Shown: piece by piece, positions 27,121-35,418 of the stretch
Position numbering within the stretch: the first letter of the stretch is position 1
Layout of the letters: each line of letters opens with the position of its first letter
From: Mycolicibacterium sp. CBMA 234
GTDB lineage: Bacteria; Actinomycetota; Actinomycetes; Mycobacteriales; Mycobacteriaceae
Assembly: GCF_009729415.1 (NCBI RefSeq)
Contig: NZ_MPKW01000005.1
Span: 310,001 to 374,000 of the forward strand
DNA length: 64,000 nucleotides
Direction: 5' to 3'
Position numbers and translations under genes: made by a program
Notes under the pieces: generated by a model
Databases searched by the model: none
Seen by the model: the letters and a program-made list of their open reading frames with translations, nothing else
Told to the model about the DNA's origin: nothing

Positions 27121-27453
27121 ATGTCTTTCACCACTCGGATGATGGTTGGCGCGGGCACTGCACTGGTCGCCGTCATGGCCAGCGGCGCCGTCGCCACCGC
27201 TCAGCCGGACCCCACCCCGATCATGTACTCGACCTGCACCTACCCGCAGGTGATCGCCGCCCTGACCGCGCTCGACCCAGCCGCCGCAGGCCAGTTGCAG
27301 GCCAACCCGATCGGCGTCGGCTACCTGCACCAGCTGATCGCGGCCGGTCCGCAGCAGCGTCGTCAGATGATCACTCAGGCGTACAACACCCCGGGCGCCG
27401 CCGGTTACGCCGACCTGGTGCTGAACGTCGCCAGCACCTGCAACAACTTCTGA
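27121..27453 (+). CDS. Small exported hemophore-type protein (Rv0203-like)
   Basis: 110 aa. Signal peptide about residues 1-27, cut near AVATAQP. Mature part ~83 aa, helical, with two Cys (STCTYPQVIAALTALDP and ASTCNNF) probably disulphide-linked. This is the mycobacterial hemophore-related family that carries heme in the cell envelope. GGGAGGGG precedes the ATG. It lies opposite the iron-regulated mbtK gene, which fits an iron/heme acquisition role, but no iron box is evident at its own promoter. Confidence 0.8.
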   Translation: MSFTTRMMVGAGTALVAVMASGAVATAQPDPTPIMYSTCTYPQVIAALTALDPAAAGQLQANPIGVGYLHQLIAAGPQQRRQMITQAYNTPGAAGYADLVLNVASTCNNF

Positions 27454-27464
27454 TCTCTTCAGAC

Positions 27465-27512
27465 AAACGCAAACGCAGCTCAATCCTTCGGGATTGAGCT
27501 GCGTTTGCGTTT
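27465..27512 (+). terminator. Long perfect-stem terminator after the hemophore gene
   Basis: A perfect 22-bp stem (27465-27486 with 27491-27512) with TTCG loop, followed by T residues. It lies 12 bases after the stop and before the convergent gene at 27540, so it probably serves both directions. Confidence 0.88.
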
Positions 27513-27539
27513 TCTAGCGGTACGTCTAGCGGTCCGTAG

Positions 27540-28163
27540 TCAGAATCCGCGGTTCGAGCCCCGGACCTCGGCGACGGCATCGTCGGGCCCACTGAACGTC
27601 ACCTGAGCCGGCTCACGGCCCGCAGCGAACAGCAGGAGCTCGCCCGGCTCGCCGGTCACCGTGACCTCGGCACCGCGGCCGGCCGTCGCCAGACGACGGC
27701 CGTCGGGCGTCACCAACGTGATCCGCGCCGGTGAATTCCGCATTCCCATGCGCGCCATGTTCGCTACCTGACCCGCCAAGGCGGATGCCAGCCGATCGTC
27801 GAGCGCGCGCGGCTCCCACGTCGGTTGCGCCCGGCGGACGTCCTCGTTGTGAATGAACATCTCGGCGACATTGACGAACGGGTCGAGCAGCTTGAACGGC
27901 GAGTACAGCGGCGGGCCCGCCGCAATCATGTCGACCAGCTTTTCCCAATCCGTAGACGCGGTCACCTGTGCTTGGACCCGGTCCGTGTAACCGGCCAACT
28001 GGGGTACCAGAATTCCCGGTGCGGCATCGAGCCGACGTTCCCGGACCACCAAGTGGGCGGCCAAATCACGGGCGGTCCAGCCCTCACACAGAGTGGGTGC
28101 ATCGGGTCCGTGCTCGCGCAGTGATTCGACAAGTGCGGCGCGTTCCCGCTGAGCGGCGGTCAT
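27540..28163 (-). CDS. MDMPI/DinB-like metal-binding protein (TIGR03085 type)
   Basis: 207 aa. N-terminal four-helix DinB-like domain with TLCEGWTARDLAAHLVVRERR and the metal His candidates in DLAAHL and MFIHNEDVRR. The C-terminal half is the SCP2-like domain seen in the family. These proteins are related to mycothiol-dependent maleylpyruvate isomerase and may be mycothiol transferases; the substrate is unknown. Convergent with the hemophore gene. Confidence 0.83.
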   Translation of the reverse strand: MTAAQRERAALVESLREHGPDAPTLCEGWTARDLAAHLVVRERRLDAAPGILVPQLAGYTDRVQAQVTASTDWEKLVDMIAAGPPLYSPFKLLDPFVNVAEMFIHNEDVRRAQPTWEPRALDDRLASALAGQVANMARMGMRNSPARITLVTPDGRRLATAGRGAEVTVTGEPGELLLFAAGREPAQVTFSGPDDAVAEVRGSNRGF

Positions 28164-28255
28164 GCGATGAGTCTAGGTCTGGCGCTTGTCCGCGAGCACT
28201 GCGACGTGGGTCACCCTCGTGAAGTAAACGCCAGGTAAACGATCGCGACGTGGTT

Positions 28256-28275
28256 ACGGATGGGTACCCATCCGT
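28256..28275. promoter_or_regulatory. 20-bp perfect palindrome between divergent genes
   Basis: ACGGATGGGT at 28256-28265 and ACCCATCCGT at 28266-28275 form an exact palindrome almost midway between the two divergent starts (28163 and 28369). A GTAAACG direct repeat with 11-bp period lies just upstream (28224-28241). Likely protein-binding sites; no regulator named. Confidence 0.55.
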
Positions 28276-28368
28276 ACTGCAGGGGCCTCAACAACCCCAT
28301 TGCTAACTATGGTCACAGGAGCCCCTCGCTGGCGTCTGAGCGCCGCCCGCCATCCGAAAGGTGTAACT

Positions 28369-29766
28369 GTGTCGCCGCGTCCTCGCCTTGCATCGCTAGT
28401 GCTGACGACCGCCGTCGTCTGCGGTGGTGCGGTCTACGTCGCGCCCCTTGCGGTCGCCGAACCGTGCCCCGGTGCCGCCGGAGGCGGTGGAGTCATGTCT
28501 CCCCCGATGGGCCACCGACCGGGCAACGCGAACGACAAAGCGCCGCTGCCGAATCTGGGCCGACTGTCTCGGTCGATCATCAGCGCCATCACCCAAGGCT
28601 CCGTGCAACAGCAGGCCGGCGTACTTCCCGGAACGCCGCGGCCGGTCCCGCAGCCGCAAGTAGCACAACCCCAGGTGACTCAGCCCACCCCCGCGCAGCC
28701 GGCGGCCGAGCCGGCACCCGCAATCGACGCGGGCACAACATCATTGGTCGGCTGGGTGACGGGTGACCAGAGCGCCGGCGGCAGCACCCTGCAGCGGTTC
28801 GGCATCTCCGGAACCGACCTGGGCATCATGTGGGACAACGGAGACCCGGCCAACAACCAGGTGCTGATGATGTTCGGTGACACGTACGGCAACTGCAGCG
28901 CAAGCAATCTGCAGTGGCGGTACAACACCATGCTCCGCACCAACGACCGCACGCTGTCCCACGGCATCAGCGTGCCACCAGGCTCCGTTTCCAACCCCTA
29001 CTCGGGGTCTCCCGAGTGGCAGCCCGGCATGTCCAAGCAGACCATTCCCACCATCCGATGGGCTCCGGTTGAGAAGGGCATCATCCCGACATCCGGAATC
29101 GCAGTCGGCAAAACGCAATACGCCAGTTTCATGTCGATCAAGAACTGGGACAACGCAGGCTCCTGGACGACGAACTACTCGGCCATCGCGGTCTCCAATG
29201 ACAATGGTCAGAACTGGGGCGTCTACCCAAGCAGTGTCCGCCCGATGGCGCCGGGCGATGTGCAGCGAGCGCAGTACGCCCCCGGGAACGAGAACTTCCA
29301 GCAGGGCGCGTTCCTCAAGGGCAACGACGGCTACATCTACGTCTACGGCACGCCTCCGGGCCGCAGTGGCTCGGGATACATCTCCCGGGTCCCCGCGAAC
29401 TTCCTACCTGACCTGACCAAATACCAGTACTGGAGCAACGACAGCCAGTCCTGGGTACCGAACAATCCTGGTGCGGCCTCGCCGGTCATTCCCGGCCCCG
29501 TCGGCGAGATGTCGGTGCAGTACAACACTTATCTCAAGCAATACCTGGTGATGTACTGCAACAACATGAGCGACGTCGTGTTCCGCACCTCACCGACCCC
29601 GGTGGGTCCGTGGAGCCCCGAACGCCTGGTCGTCTCGGCGATGCAATTCCCCGGCGGCGTGTACGCCCCGTTCCTGCACCCGTGGTCAACCGGGCGCGAC
29701 CTCTATTTCAACCTGTCACTGTGGTCCGCCTACAACGTCATGCTGCTGCACACCGTACTGCCCTGA
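28369..29766 (+). CDS. Secreted DUF4185 protein
   Basis: 465 aa from the GTG with AAAGGTG upstream. Signal peptide about 1-31 ending APLAVAEP. A Pro/Gln-rich linker (VPQPQVAQPQVTQPTPAQP) precedes a beta-propeller-like DUF4185 domain (about 130-465): TSLVGWVTGDQSAGG, VLMMFGDTYGNC, YASFMSIKNWDNAG, AIAVSNDNGQNW, GYIYVYGTPPGRSG. The family is a possible glycoside-hydrolase-like propeller on the mycobacterial surface; the substrate is not known. Another in-frame start 23 codons upstream would disrupt the signal peptide. Confidence 0.83.
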   Translation: MSPRPRLASLVLTTAVVCGGAVYVAPLAVAEPCPGAAGGGGVMSPPMGHRPGNANDKAPLPNLGRLSRSIISAITQGSVQQQAGVLPGTPRPVPQPQVAQPQVTQPTPAQPAAEPAPAIDAGTTSLVGWVTGDQSAGGSTLQRFGISGTDLGIMWDNGDPANNQVLMMFGDTYGNCSASNLQWRYNTMLRTNDRTLSHGISVPPGSVSNPYSGSPEWQPGMSKQTIPTIRWAPVEKGIIPTSGIAVGKTQYASFMSIKNWDNAGSWTTNYSAIAVSNDNGQNWGVYPSSVRPMAPGDVQRAQYAPGNENFQQGAFLKGNDGYIYVYGTPPGRSGSGYISRVPANFLPDLTKYQYWSNDSQSWVPNNPGAASPVIPGPVGEMSVQYNTYLKQYLVMYCNNMSDVVFRTSPTPVGPWSPERLVVSAMQFPGGVYAPFLHPWSTGRDLYFNLSLWSAYNVMLLHTVLP

Positions 29767-29785
29767 GCCAGTTCGGTTTTGGCGG

Positions 29786-30532
29786 TCAGTCCAGAGTGGC
29801 CCAGAAGTCCGTGAGGGCTTCAGCGCCGCGAACCGGGTCCTGCACCATCCACCAATGCCCCAGTCCTTCGAGGACGGCGGTGCGGGCGCCGGCACGTTCA
29901 GCGGCGCGACGTCGGGTGTCGGCGCCGCCGATATACGGGTCGTCGGTGGCGAGCAGTGACAGTCCCGGCCGGGCCCGGGCATTCTCCAGTGCACGTCCGG
30001 CCTCGGCCATCGCCGGCTGGCGCGCCGAGCGGTACAGCGCCAGGATTGCCCGGCCCATGGCCGGGCCTTGTTCTTCGGCCATGGAAGTCGCGATAGCCAG
30101 CGGGATACCCAGCGTGGTCATCTGGGCAACGCGATCCTCGACGGTGCCGCCCAACATGGTGTCGACCAGTTCTTCACCCGCACCGGGCGTCTGCCACACC
30201 TGCGCCAAGTCGTGCCAGACGTAGTCGGGGTCGAGCAGCCCGACAGCGTCACTCGCCCAGCTGCGCACCAGCGCGGGTCGGTGCATGACCAGATTCATCA
30301 CGTGGCCGCCACCCCAGTCATGGCCGACGAGGTCCACCGGTTCGTCGATGCCCGCCAACTCGGCTTCCAGCCAGTCACGGTAGGCCAGGTACGTTGCCGG
30401 AAAATCGTCGGGCAGCGGAGCACCGAATCCAGGCGGTGACAGCCGCACCACATCGTCGCGGCCAAGGGCCTCGACGAGCGGCCCCCAGATCGCCTCGGTC
30501 TCCGGATTGCCGTGCACGAGAACAACAGTCAT
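29786..30532 (-). CDS. Alpha/beta hydrolase
   Basis: 248 aa. Oxyanion motif VLVHGNPET, nucleophile elbow LVGHDWGGGHVMNLV (an Asp nucleophile, as in epoxide hydrolases/dehalogenases), and a C-terminal catalytic His in LEGLGHWWMVQDP. The substrate is unknown. It is convergent with the DUF4185 gene, and 250 bases separate it from the LLM gene. Confidence 0.84.
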   Translation of the reverse strand: MTVVLVHGNPETEAIWGPLVEALGRDDVVRLSPPGFGAPLPDDFPATYLAYRDWLEAELAGIDEPVDLVGHDWGGGHVMNLVMHRPALVRSWASDAVGLLDPDYVWHDLAQVWQTPGAGEELVDTMLGGTVEDRVAQMTTLGIPLAIATSMAEEQGPAMGRAILALYRSARQPAMAEAGRALENARARPGLSLLATDDPYIGGADTRRRAAERAGARTAVLEGLGHWWMVQDPVRGAEALTDFWATLD

Positions 30533-30789
30533 GACACCATCCTGGCATCGTCAGTGCCACGCGGCAGGCGTTATGACGGCCGCGAGGCACACGGTGGCCG
30601 CTCGAATTGCGTCGGCAGCTGACCCGAGTCCGACGTGACGGCACCGACGAATATCGTCTTCCCCGAACCGGTCCTGACCACCTCAGCAATTTCACTTCAC
30701 TTAACTGATTGTTTGTGATGACTAGGTAGAGAAAAATCATCGATACGCTGAAGTAGCTCGAGCGAACACGACTACAGCTGGTGAGCCAC

Positions 30790-31869
30790 ATGAAAATCGG
30801 CTTCCTCGCAATGCCCATGCACCCTATCGAGTCGTGTCGGACCGTGCTCGCGGTCGCGGAAGCAGTCACGGCCGATTCGGTGTGGGTGCCTGACCATTTG
30901 GTCGGTATCGCGCATCCTGCCCTCTGGCCTGACATGGCATTGTCCGCGCTGTCACCCGATACGGACGCCGTCTATGACCCGTTCGTCTGCTTGGCGATCA
31001 TGGGCCAGCAATCGAACCTGCCGATGGGCGTGTGTGTCACCGACGGAATCCGTCGGCGAGCGCCAGACGTCGCCCGCACCGTGCTGACGTTGCATCACCT
31101 ATGCGGCGGCGGCTTCACCGTCGGCATCGGCGCCGGCGAGGCCGGCCAGCTGACCCCGTTCGGCTACGACTTCTCATGCCCGGTCGCAGAACTGGAAGCG
31201 TTTCTGACCGAGCTGACGGCACTGCTCGATCGCGGCGCCATGCCGACCGGGTCCGGGCGGACCGGACTGCCACTACATCGCGAGGACCACAGCCGCCCAC
31301 GGGTCTGGCTGGCCGGGCACGGCCCGCGCATGCTGCGCCTGACAGGGCAGTATGGCAACGGATGGGTTCCGGCATGGCCGATGAGCCCCTCGAGCTACGG
31401 GCAGCGGCGCAGCGTGGTCGCCAAGCACGCCGCCGAGGCCGGAAGGCCGATGCCAGAATGCGCCTTGCACGTCGCGATGATTCTCGGGCGGTCGCGTGAC
31501 CACGTCGCCGACCTCATGGAGCGTGAGCCACTCGGCAAGCTCACCGCACTGCTCTCCTCCGCGGAAAGCTGGGCCGAGTACGGGCTGCAGCACCCCGGCG
31601 GCGACAAATGCCGCGGCATGGTCGATCTGATCCAGCACGATATCGATCCTGAACAGCTCCGGGAACTCGCGCCGACCATCCCATTCGAATTGGTCGAGGA
31701 ATTCATGTTCATCGGCAACGCGACCGAGGTCGCCGATCGGATCGGCGGCTACGTCGACAACGGTCTTGAACACGTGATCCTGAGCAATGCCACCGGAACA
31801 GTCGGCGGCCTCGCCGAAATCAACTCCACCACAACGGAACTGATGAACTTGGTGGCCAATCTCCGCTAG
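30790..31869 (+). CDS. LLM-class F420/flavin-dependent oxidoreductase
   Basis: 359 aa. Luciferase-like TIM barrel: MKIGFLAMPMHPIES, ADSVWVPDHLVGIAHP, GGFTVGIGAGEAGQLTPFGYDF, VWLAGHGPRMLRLTGQYGNGW. Mycobacterial members mostly use F420 and reduce or oxidise ketones and alcohols, e.g. phthiodiolone ketoreductase. GTG at 30781 is an alternative start; ATG fits the family better. Its downstream neighbours, the NTF2-like and SDR genes, are on the opposite strand. Confidence 0.84.
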   Translation: MKIGFLAMPMHPIESCRTVLAVAEAVTADSVWVPDHLVGIAHPALWPDMALSALSPDTDAVYDPFVCLAIMGQQSNLPMGVCVTDGIRRRAPDVARTVLTLHHLCGGGFTVGIGAGEAGQLTPFGYDFSCPVAELEAFLTELTALLDRGAMPTGSGRTGLPLHREDHSRPRVWLAGHGPRMLRLTGQYGNGWVPAWPMSPSSYGQRRSVVAKHAAEAGRPMPECALHVAMILGRSRDHVADLMEREPLGKLTALLSSAESWAEYGLQHPGGDKCRGMVDLIQHDIDPEQLRELAPTIPFELVEEFMFIGNATEVADRIGGYVDNGLEHVILSNATGTVGGLAEINSTTTELMNLVANLR

Positions 31870-31916
31870 GACGGATACCCGCTGCGCCAGCCGGGCATCG
31901 CCCAGGCGAACGAGCC

Positions 31917-32387
31917 CTAAGCCCACCGGTTCGCAAGTAGCTTGAAACTCGGAAGATCATCCAGCGACACCAGTGCCTCATAGATCCGCCGGTACTCGGT
32001 GCTGACTATCCGCCACGCGCCGTCTTCATCCTTGCGATACGTGTCCGAGTAATAGCCCGAGCCACGGATCATCGCGTGACCCGGCACTATCACGGTGTCC
32101 TCGAACACCCACGAACCGTGCGCGGTTGTGTCGGAGTCGACCTCAATCTCAGGGTGACTCGCGATATGTGTCGTGATAATTCCGCCATCGAGGTTCTTAC
32201 GCATGAAGTCGACCACAGCGGATCGTCCCTCGTAGTGCACCGGCTCACCCATCGCATGTGTGCCGTAGCGGGTCACGACATCTTCGGCGAGACAATCCCC
32301 GAAAGCGTCCCACTCCTTGAGGTCCAAGGTCCGAAAGTATCGGTATTTGAGTTGACGAATACCTTCGATCGCCGGCGAATTGCCCAT
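31917..32387 (-). CDS. NTF2/SnoaL-like protein, copy 1
   Basis: 156 aa cone-shaped NTF2 fold protein: IRQLKYRYFRTLDLKEWD, CLAEDVVTRYGTH, MRKNLDGGIITTHIASHPEIEV, GSGYYSDTYRKDEDGAWRI. SnoaL-like proteins are small isomerases, cyclases or dehydratases with a hydrophobic pocket. The gene is an almost exact duplicate of the gene at 35419-35889 (3 residue changes). The promoter puts the start codon at or within a base or two of the transcription start, so it is likely leaderless. Neighbour SDR and LLM genes suggest one catabolic theme. Confidence 0.85.
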   Translation of the reverse strand: MGNSPAIEGIRQLKYRYFRTLDLKEWDAFGDCLAEDVVTRYGTHAMGEPVHYEGRSAVVDFMRKNLDGGIITTHIASHPEIEVDSDTTAHGSWVFEDTVIVPGHAMIRGSGYYSDTYRKDEDGAWRIVSTEYRRIYEALVSLDDLPSFKLLANRWA

Positions 32388-32428
32388 GACGGGAAACTAG
32401 AACGCGTTTCAGTTCTTGTCAAGAATCT
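31921..32428. repeat. Direct repeat copy 1 (gene plus promoter)
   Basis: About 508 bases, matching 35423-35930 in the same orientation; I count about 12 differences by eye (around 97-98% identity), and the match ends abruptly at AAGAATCT on the promoter side. Confidence 0.9.
32394..32422 (-). promoter_or_regulatory. SigA-type promoter of NTF2-like copy 1, leaderless
   Basis: On the minus strand TTGACA (32417-32422), 17-base spacer, TAGTTT (32394-32399), with the -10 box ending 6 bases before the ATG. Transcription would begin at or near the A of ATG. Confidence 0.72.
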
Positions 32429-32511
32429 GCCGGTTGGCACCGCAATTCTGTTGGACTCCAACAAGTTCGGTTACTCGGTTGTTTGCGAGGGACGCCACCG
32501 GGCCGATGAAC

Positions 32512-33252
32512 CTACCCCTGCACCGTGGGCCGAATGGTGATGTCACCGATTTCGACGTCGTACGGCTGCTCGATGGCGAAGGCGACGGCGCGCGCGACCG
32601 CCTCGGGCGGGATACCGAAATCGTCCATGCTGCGGCGGATTTGTTCACGAAGGGCAGGATCGTCGATGGAACTGTCGAGCTCGGTGCGGACGAACCCCGG
32701 CGATATCGACGTGGTCCGGATGACACCGTCCGTGGACTCCTGCCGCAACCCCTCCATCAAGGTCCGCACCGCGTTCTTGGTGGCCGCGTAAACAGCTTGC
32801 CCAGGAACAATTTTCAGGCCAGCCGTGGATACCGTCGTCACGAAATGCCCCCGACCCTGCCGTTGAAACACCGGAAGCGCCGCGGCGATGCCGTGAAGCA
32901 CACCACGCAGATTCACGTCGATCATCGCCGACCATCCGTCGACGTCGAGATCAGCGACCGGACCGATCTTCCCGATACCCGCGTTGCTCACCAGCACATC
33001 GAGCCGCCCGAACTCGTCCACCGCACAGTTCACCAGCCGCTCGAGGTCCACCCCGACCGTCACGTCCGTCACACAGGTGATGGCACGGCCACCGCGTTCG
33101 CGGATGTCTTCGGCAACTTCGTCGAGTCGTTCGTGTCGCCGCGCACCGAGGACCACCGCTACGCCGCGTTCGGCAAGCAGGCGCGCAGTCGCCGCTCCGA
33201 TTCCGCTACCGGCTCCGGTAATGGCCACGACCATGCCTGCGATACCGGGCAT
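32512..33252 (-). CDS. Short-chain dehydrogenase/reductase
   Basis: 246 aa from the ATG with GGAAGGAG upstream. NAD(P) loop TGAGSGIG (residues about 10-17), VSNAGIGKIG, catalytic Ser in TTVSTAG and YAATK (Tyr/Lys), PGFVRTEL. Reads as an NADP(H)-type reductase (ARRHERLDE after beta2). Reversible alcohol/ketone oxidation; the substrate is unknown. It lies between the two NTF2-like copies, downstream of the Rv0314c-like gene on the same strand (32 bases apart). Confidence 0.87.
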   Translation of the reverse strand: MPGIAGMVVAITGAGSGIGAATARLLAERGVAVVLGARRHERLDEVAEDIRERGGRAITCVTDVTVGVDLERLVNCAVDEFGRLDVLVSNAGIGKIGPVADLDVDGWSAMIDVNLRGVLHGIAAALPVFQRQGRGHFVTTVSTAGLKIVPGQAVYAATKNAVRTLMEGLRQESTDGVIRTTSISPGFVRTELDSSIDDPALREQIRRSMDDFGIPPEAVARAVAFAIEQPYDVEIGDITIRPTVQG

Positions 33253-33284
33253 CTCGGCTCCTTCCTGCGACACAACGGAACAGC

Positions 33285-33908
33285 TCACGGCCTCGGCGGC
33301 GGGGTAGCCGCTGGGCCCAAGAGATCAGCGCCGGAGAACGACGAGGTGCGCCGCCAGCGCCCGTACAGCGGCAATTCGCGCATCGACTCGCCGCGCGGCC
33401 CCGACCATCGCCGGGCAACGAATCGGATCGCCGTGCGCACGAAGCGGGTGGTCTCGGAGTACCACCGCCATTCGTACAGGCGATCCGACCGCAACCATTG
33501 CGCGAGAGCCTCGGACTCGACGCCCTGCAGATACGGCCGCACCCACGTAACCGTTACCCACGCCCGCTCTGCGGCGTCCTCCGAGAGGCGGAACGTCCAC
33601 TCGATCGGAGCGTCGCCGGCCGCCATGGTATGTCGCAGCGCCGGCGGTTCCAGCCCGGCACCCGGTTCCGGGACGCCGAGCAGCTGCATCCCCACGTTGT
33701 GAAAAACCGCGGGCCCGCCTGCTTCGAACCGGATGCGGCAGACGCCGTCACTGTCCCGGTGCACGGAGAATGCCGCCAACCCGCCGACAGCGACGTAGCG
33801 GGAGTACACCAATCCGCCGATGGCGATCGCGACCCGGCGCACCGCAAGGAGCACCGTGAACGTCCCGACGGTCAGCGCGATGACGCTCCACATCAGGTCC
33901 ACCCGCAC
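33285..33908 (-). CDS. Membrane-anchored conserved protein, Rv0314c-like
   Basis: 207 aa, one N-terminal transmembrane helix (about 5-30), then a soluble domain with beta strands and Trp (WTFRLSEDAAERAWVTVTW) and a basic/Pro-rich tail. No known function. The divergent arrangement with a GH16 glucanase gene resembles the M. tuberculosis Rv0314c-Rv0315 pair as I remember it. GTG start; an in-frame ATG five codons in is an alternative. Confidence 0.75.
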   Translation of the reverse strand: MRVDLMWSVIALTVGTFTVLLAVRRVAIAIGGLVYSRYVAVGGLAAFSVHRDSDGVCRIRFEAGGPAVFHNVGMQLLGVPEPGAGLEPPALRHTMAAGDAPIEWTFRLSEDAAERAWVTVTWVRPYLQGVESEALAQWLRSDRLYEWRWYSETTRFVRTAIRFVARRWSGPRGESMRELPLYGRWRRTSSFSGADLLGPAATPPPRP

Positions 33909-33927
33909 AGACTGTCAGAACATGAGA

Positions 33928-33957
33928 AAGGCCCGGCTCGTTTTCGAGCCGGGCCTT
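33928..33957. other. 13-bp perfect hairpin in a divergent promoter region
   Basis: AAGGCCCGGCTCG (33928-33940) and CGAGCCGGGCCTT (33945-33957), TTTT loop. Such stems normally mark terminators, but both flanking genes point away from it, and no U-tract follows. Confidence 0.6.
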
Positions 33958-34041
33958 CCCGTTGGCGGACCCAACTGTCCGTCACCCGTCAGTTCCGGAT
34001 GCGCCGCTGGCTCCATCGCCTAAGATTTTGGAGTGCCCGAC

Positions 34042-34914
34042 ATGGACCGCCGCAGCGTCGCGAAGATGATTGGGCTGGGCGTGGCAGCGGCCGCGCTGCC
34101 CTCCCCGAAGTCCTACGCCCAGCCGATTCCGGTTCCCCCGGGGCCTGGAACCGGCCCGGCCACACCCGTAGTGCCCGCCGGCCAGTCGGCCGGTCCAGCG
34201 ATGCTGTTCCAAGACGAATTCAACGGCCCCGCCGGTGCACCGCCAGACCCGGCGTGGTGGTTCATCGTGCCCGAGCGCGAGGTCATAAGGAATCCCGTCG
34301 AATGGGACCAGCCATACAACATGGGCCGTTACGTGACCGACCAGGAGCACGTGTTCCAGGACGGCAAGGGCAACCTCGTCATCCGGGCCACCCGTGGCCC
34401 CGGCAACAACATTCAGGAGCGTTACGCCAGCGCCAAGATCATCGGTAACTGGCGCGGCGGGATCGGCACCACATGGGAGGCTCGCGTCAAGCTGAACTGC
34501 CTGACCGACGGTGCCTGGCCGGCTTTCTGGTTGCTCAATGACGATCCGGTCCGCGGCGGCGAGGTCGACTTGGTGGAGTGGTACGGCAACCGGGACTGGC
34601 CATCGGGGACCACCGTGCACGCCCGGTTGGACGGCACGTCGTTCGCTACCGACCCGCACCCGATCGACAGCGGCTGGCACACCTGGCGGGTGACCTGGCA
34701 GCCGACCGGTATGTACTTCTGGAAGGACTACACGCCGGGCAAGGAGCCGTTTTTCACGGTGCCGGCCAACTCTCTGGACGACTGGCCATACAACGATCCC
34801 GGTTACACCTTGTTCCCGGTGTTCAACCTCGCTGTCGGTGGCTCCGGCGGGCGCGAGCCTGGTGGGGGCAATTACCCGGCCGAGATGCTGATCGACTGGA
34901 TCCGCGTCTTCTGA
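34042..34914 (+). CDS. Secreted GH16 beta-glucanase, Rv0315-like
   Basis: 290 aa. ATG chosen because GGAG lies 8 bases upstream; a GTG three codons earlier is possible. The N-terminus MDRRSVAKMIGLGVAAAALP is a Tat-like signal (RR then hydrophobic core). The GH16 catalytic pattern E-[IV]-D-[IV]-x-E is seen as GGEVDLVEWYG, with DGAWPAFWLL ahead and GGSGGREPGG near the end. It should cleave beta-1,3 or beta-1,3-1,4 glucans. Same size as M. tuberculosis Rv0315. Confidence 0.88.
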   Translation: MDRRSVAKMIGLGVAAAALPSPKSYAQPIPVPPGPGTGPATPVVPAGQSAGPAMLFQDEFNGPAGAPPDPAWWFIVPEREVIRNPVEWDQPYNMGRYVTDQEHVFQDGKGNLVIRATRGPGNNIQERYASAKIIGNWRGGIGTTWEARVKLNCLTDGAWPAFWLLNDDPVRGGEVDLVEWYGNRDWPSGTTVHARLDGTSFATDPHPIDSGWHTWRVTWQPTGMYFWKDYTPGKEPFFTVPANSLDDWPYNDPGYTLFPVFNLAVGGSGGREPGGGNYPAEMLIDWIRVF

Positions 34915-35418
34915 TCAGGGCCGCTGTGTTCGCGGCTGCGCGCCATTACGAGGCATCCACAACGCTGCCGGCGCGGCCGGTAAGCAGCTGGCTCGGCGCC
35001 GGCACGATGACCGTCCGTAAGTGCCTTGTCGGATGACCGACAAGTGGATATCGCGTTTGAGAACTGACAGCCCGCACAATCACACCGCGCCGCCCCAAAG
35101 CCGATTGAACGTACTGCTCTAACGGTCCCCGCCACAAAGACGACCAACGCGTCCTCGACGAGGTCGCATTGATCTACCGGCAACCCTTCGCGACGCAGAA
35201 ATCGGTTCCACCCCAACGGATTCACCCACCTTGGAGGCGACTGTGCACTCCCTGAGCCACACAGATATCCTTCAGCGCGAAATCGTCATCAGCAGGGGAC
35301 CGTACGCAAAGAAAAACCCCGAAAAAGTGCGGGGTTTCATTGCTCGATTGCGTAGTTGCCGGGATTCGAACGCGAATAGCGTTGAATCCCAGCACTTCTC
35401 ATTGGTGTGGCAAAAGCG
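34915..35418. other. Non-coding stretch with tRNA/tmRNA 3'-end-like fragment
   Basis: About 500 bases between the GH16 gene and NTF2-like copy 2. No frame resembles a protein family. It holds a terminator-like hairpin (35314-35337) and, on the minus strand at about 35346-35366, a T-arm-like piece (GTTCGAATCCCGGCA) that resembles the 3' end of ssrA nearby. It may be a scar of past integration or duplication. Confidence 0.4.
35314..35337 (-). terminator. Terminator downstream of NTF2-like copy 2
   Basis: An 8-bp stem AAACCCCG/CGGGGTTT with 8-base loop; on the minus strand it is followed by TTTTTCTTTG. It lies about 80 bases beyond the copy 2 stop. Confidence 0.65.

Noticed and set aside
34872..35225. 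Minus-strand open frame of 117 aa in the gap after GH16
   Set aside because: Overlaps the GH16 3' end, shows no family and atypical residue use. I cannot tell it from chance or a decayed gene.
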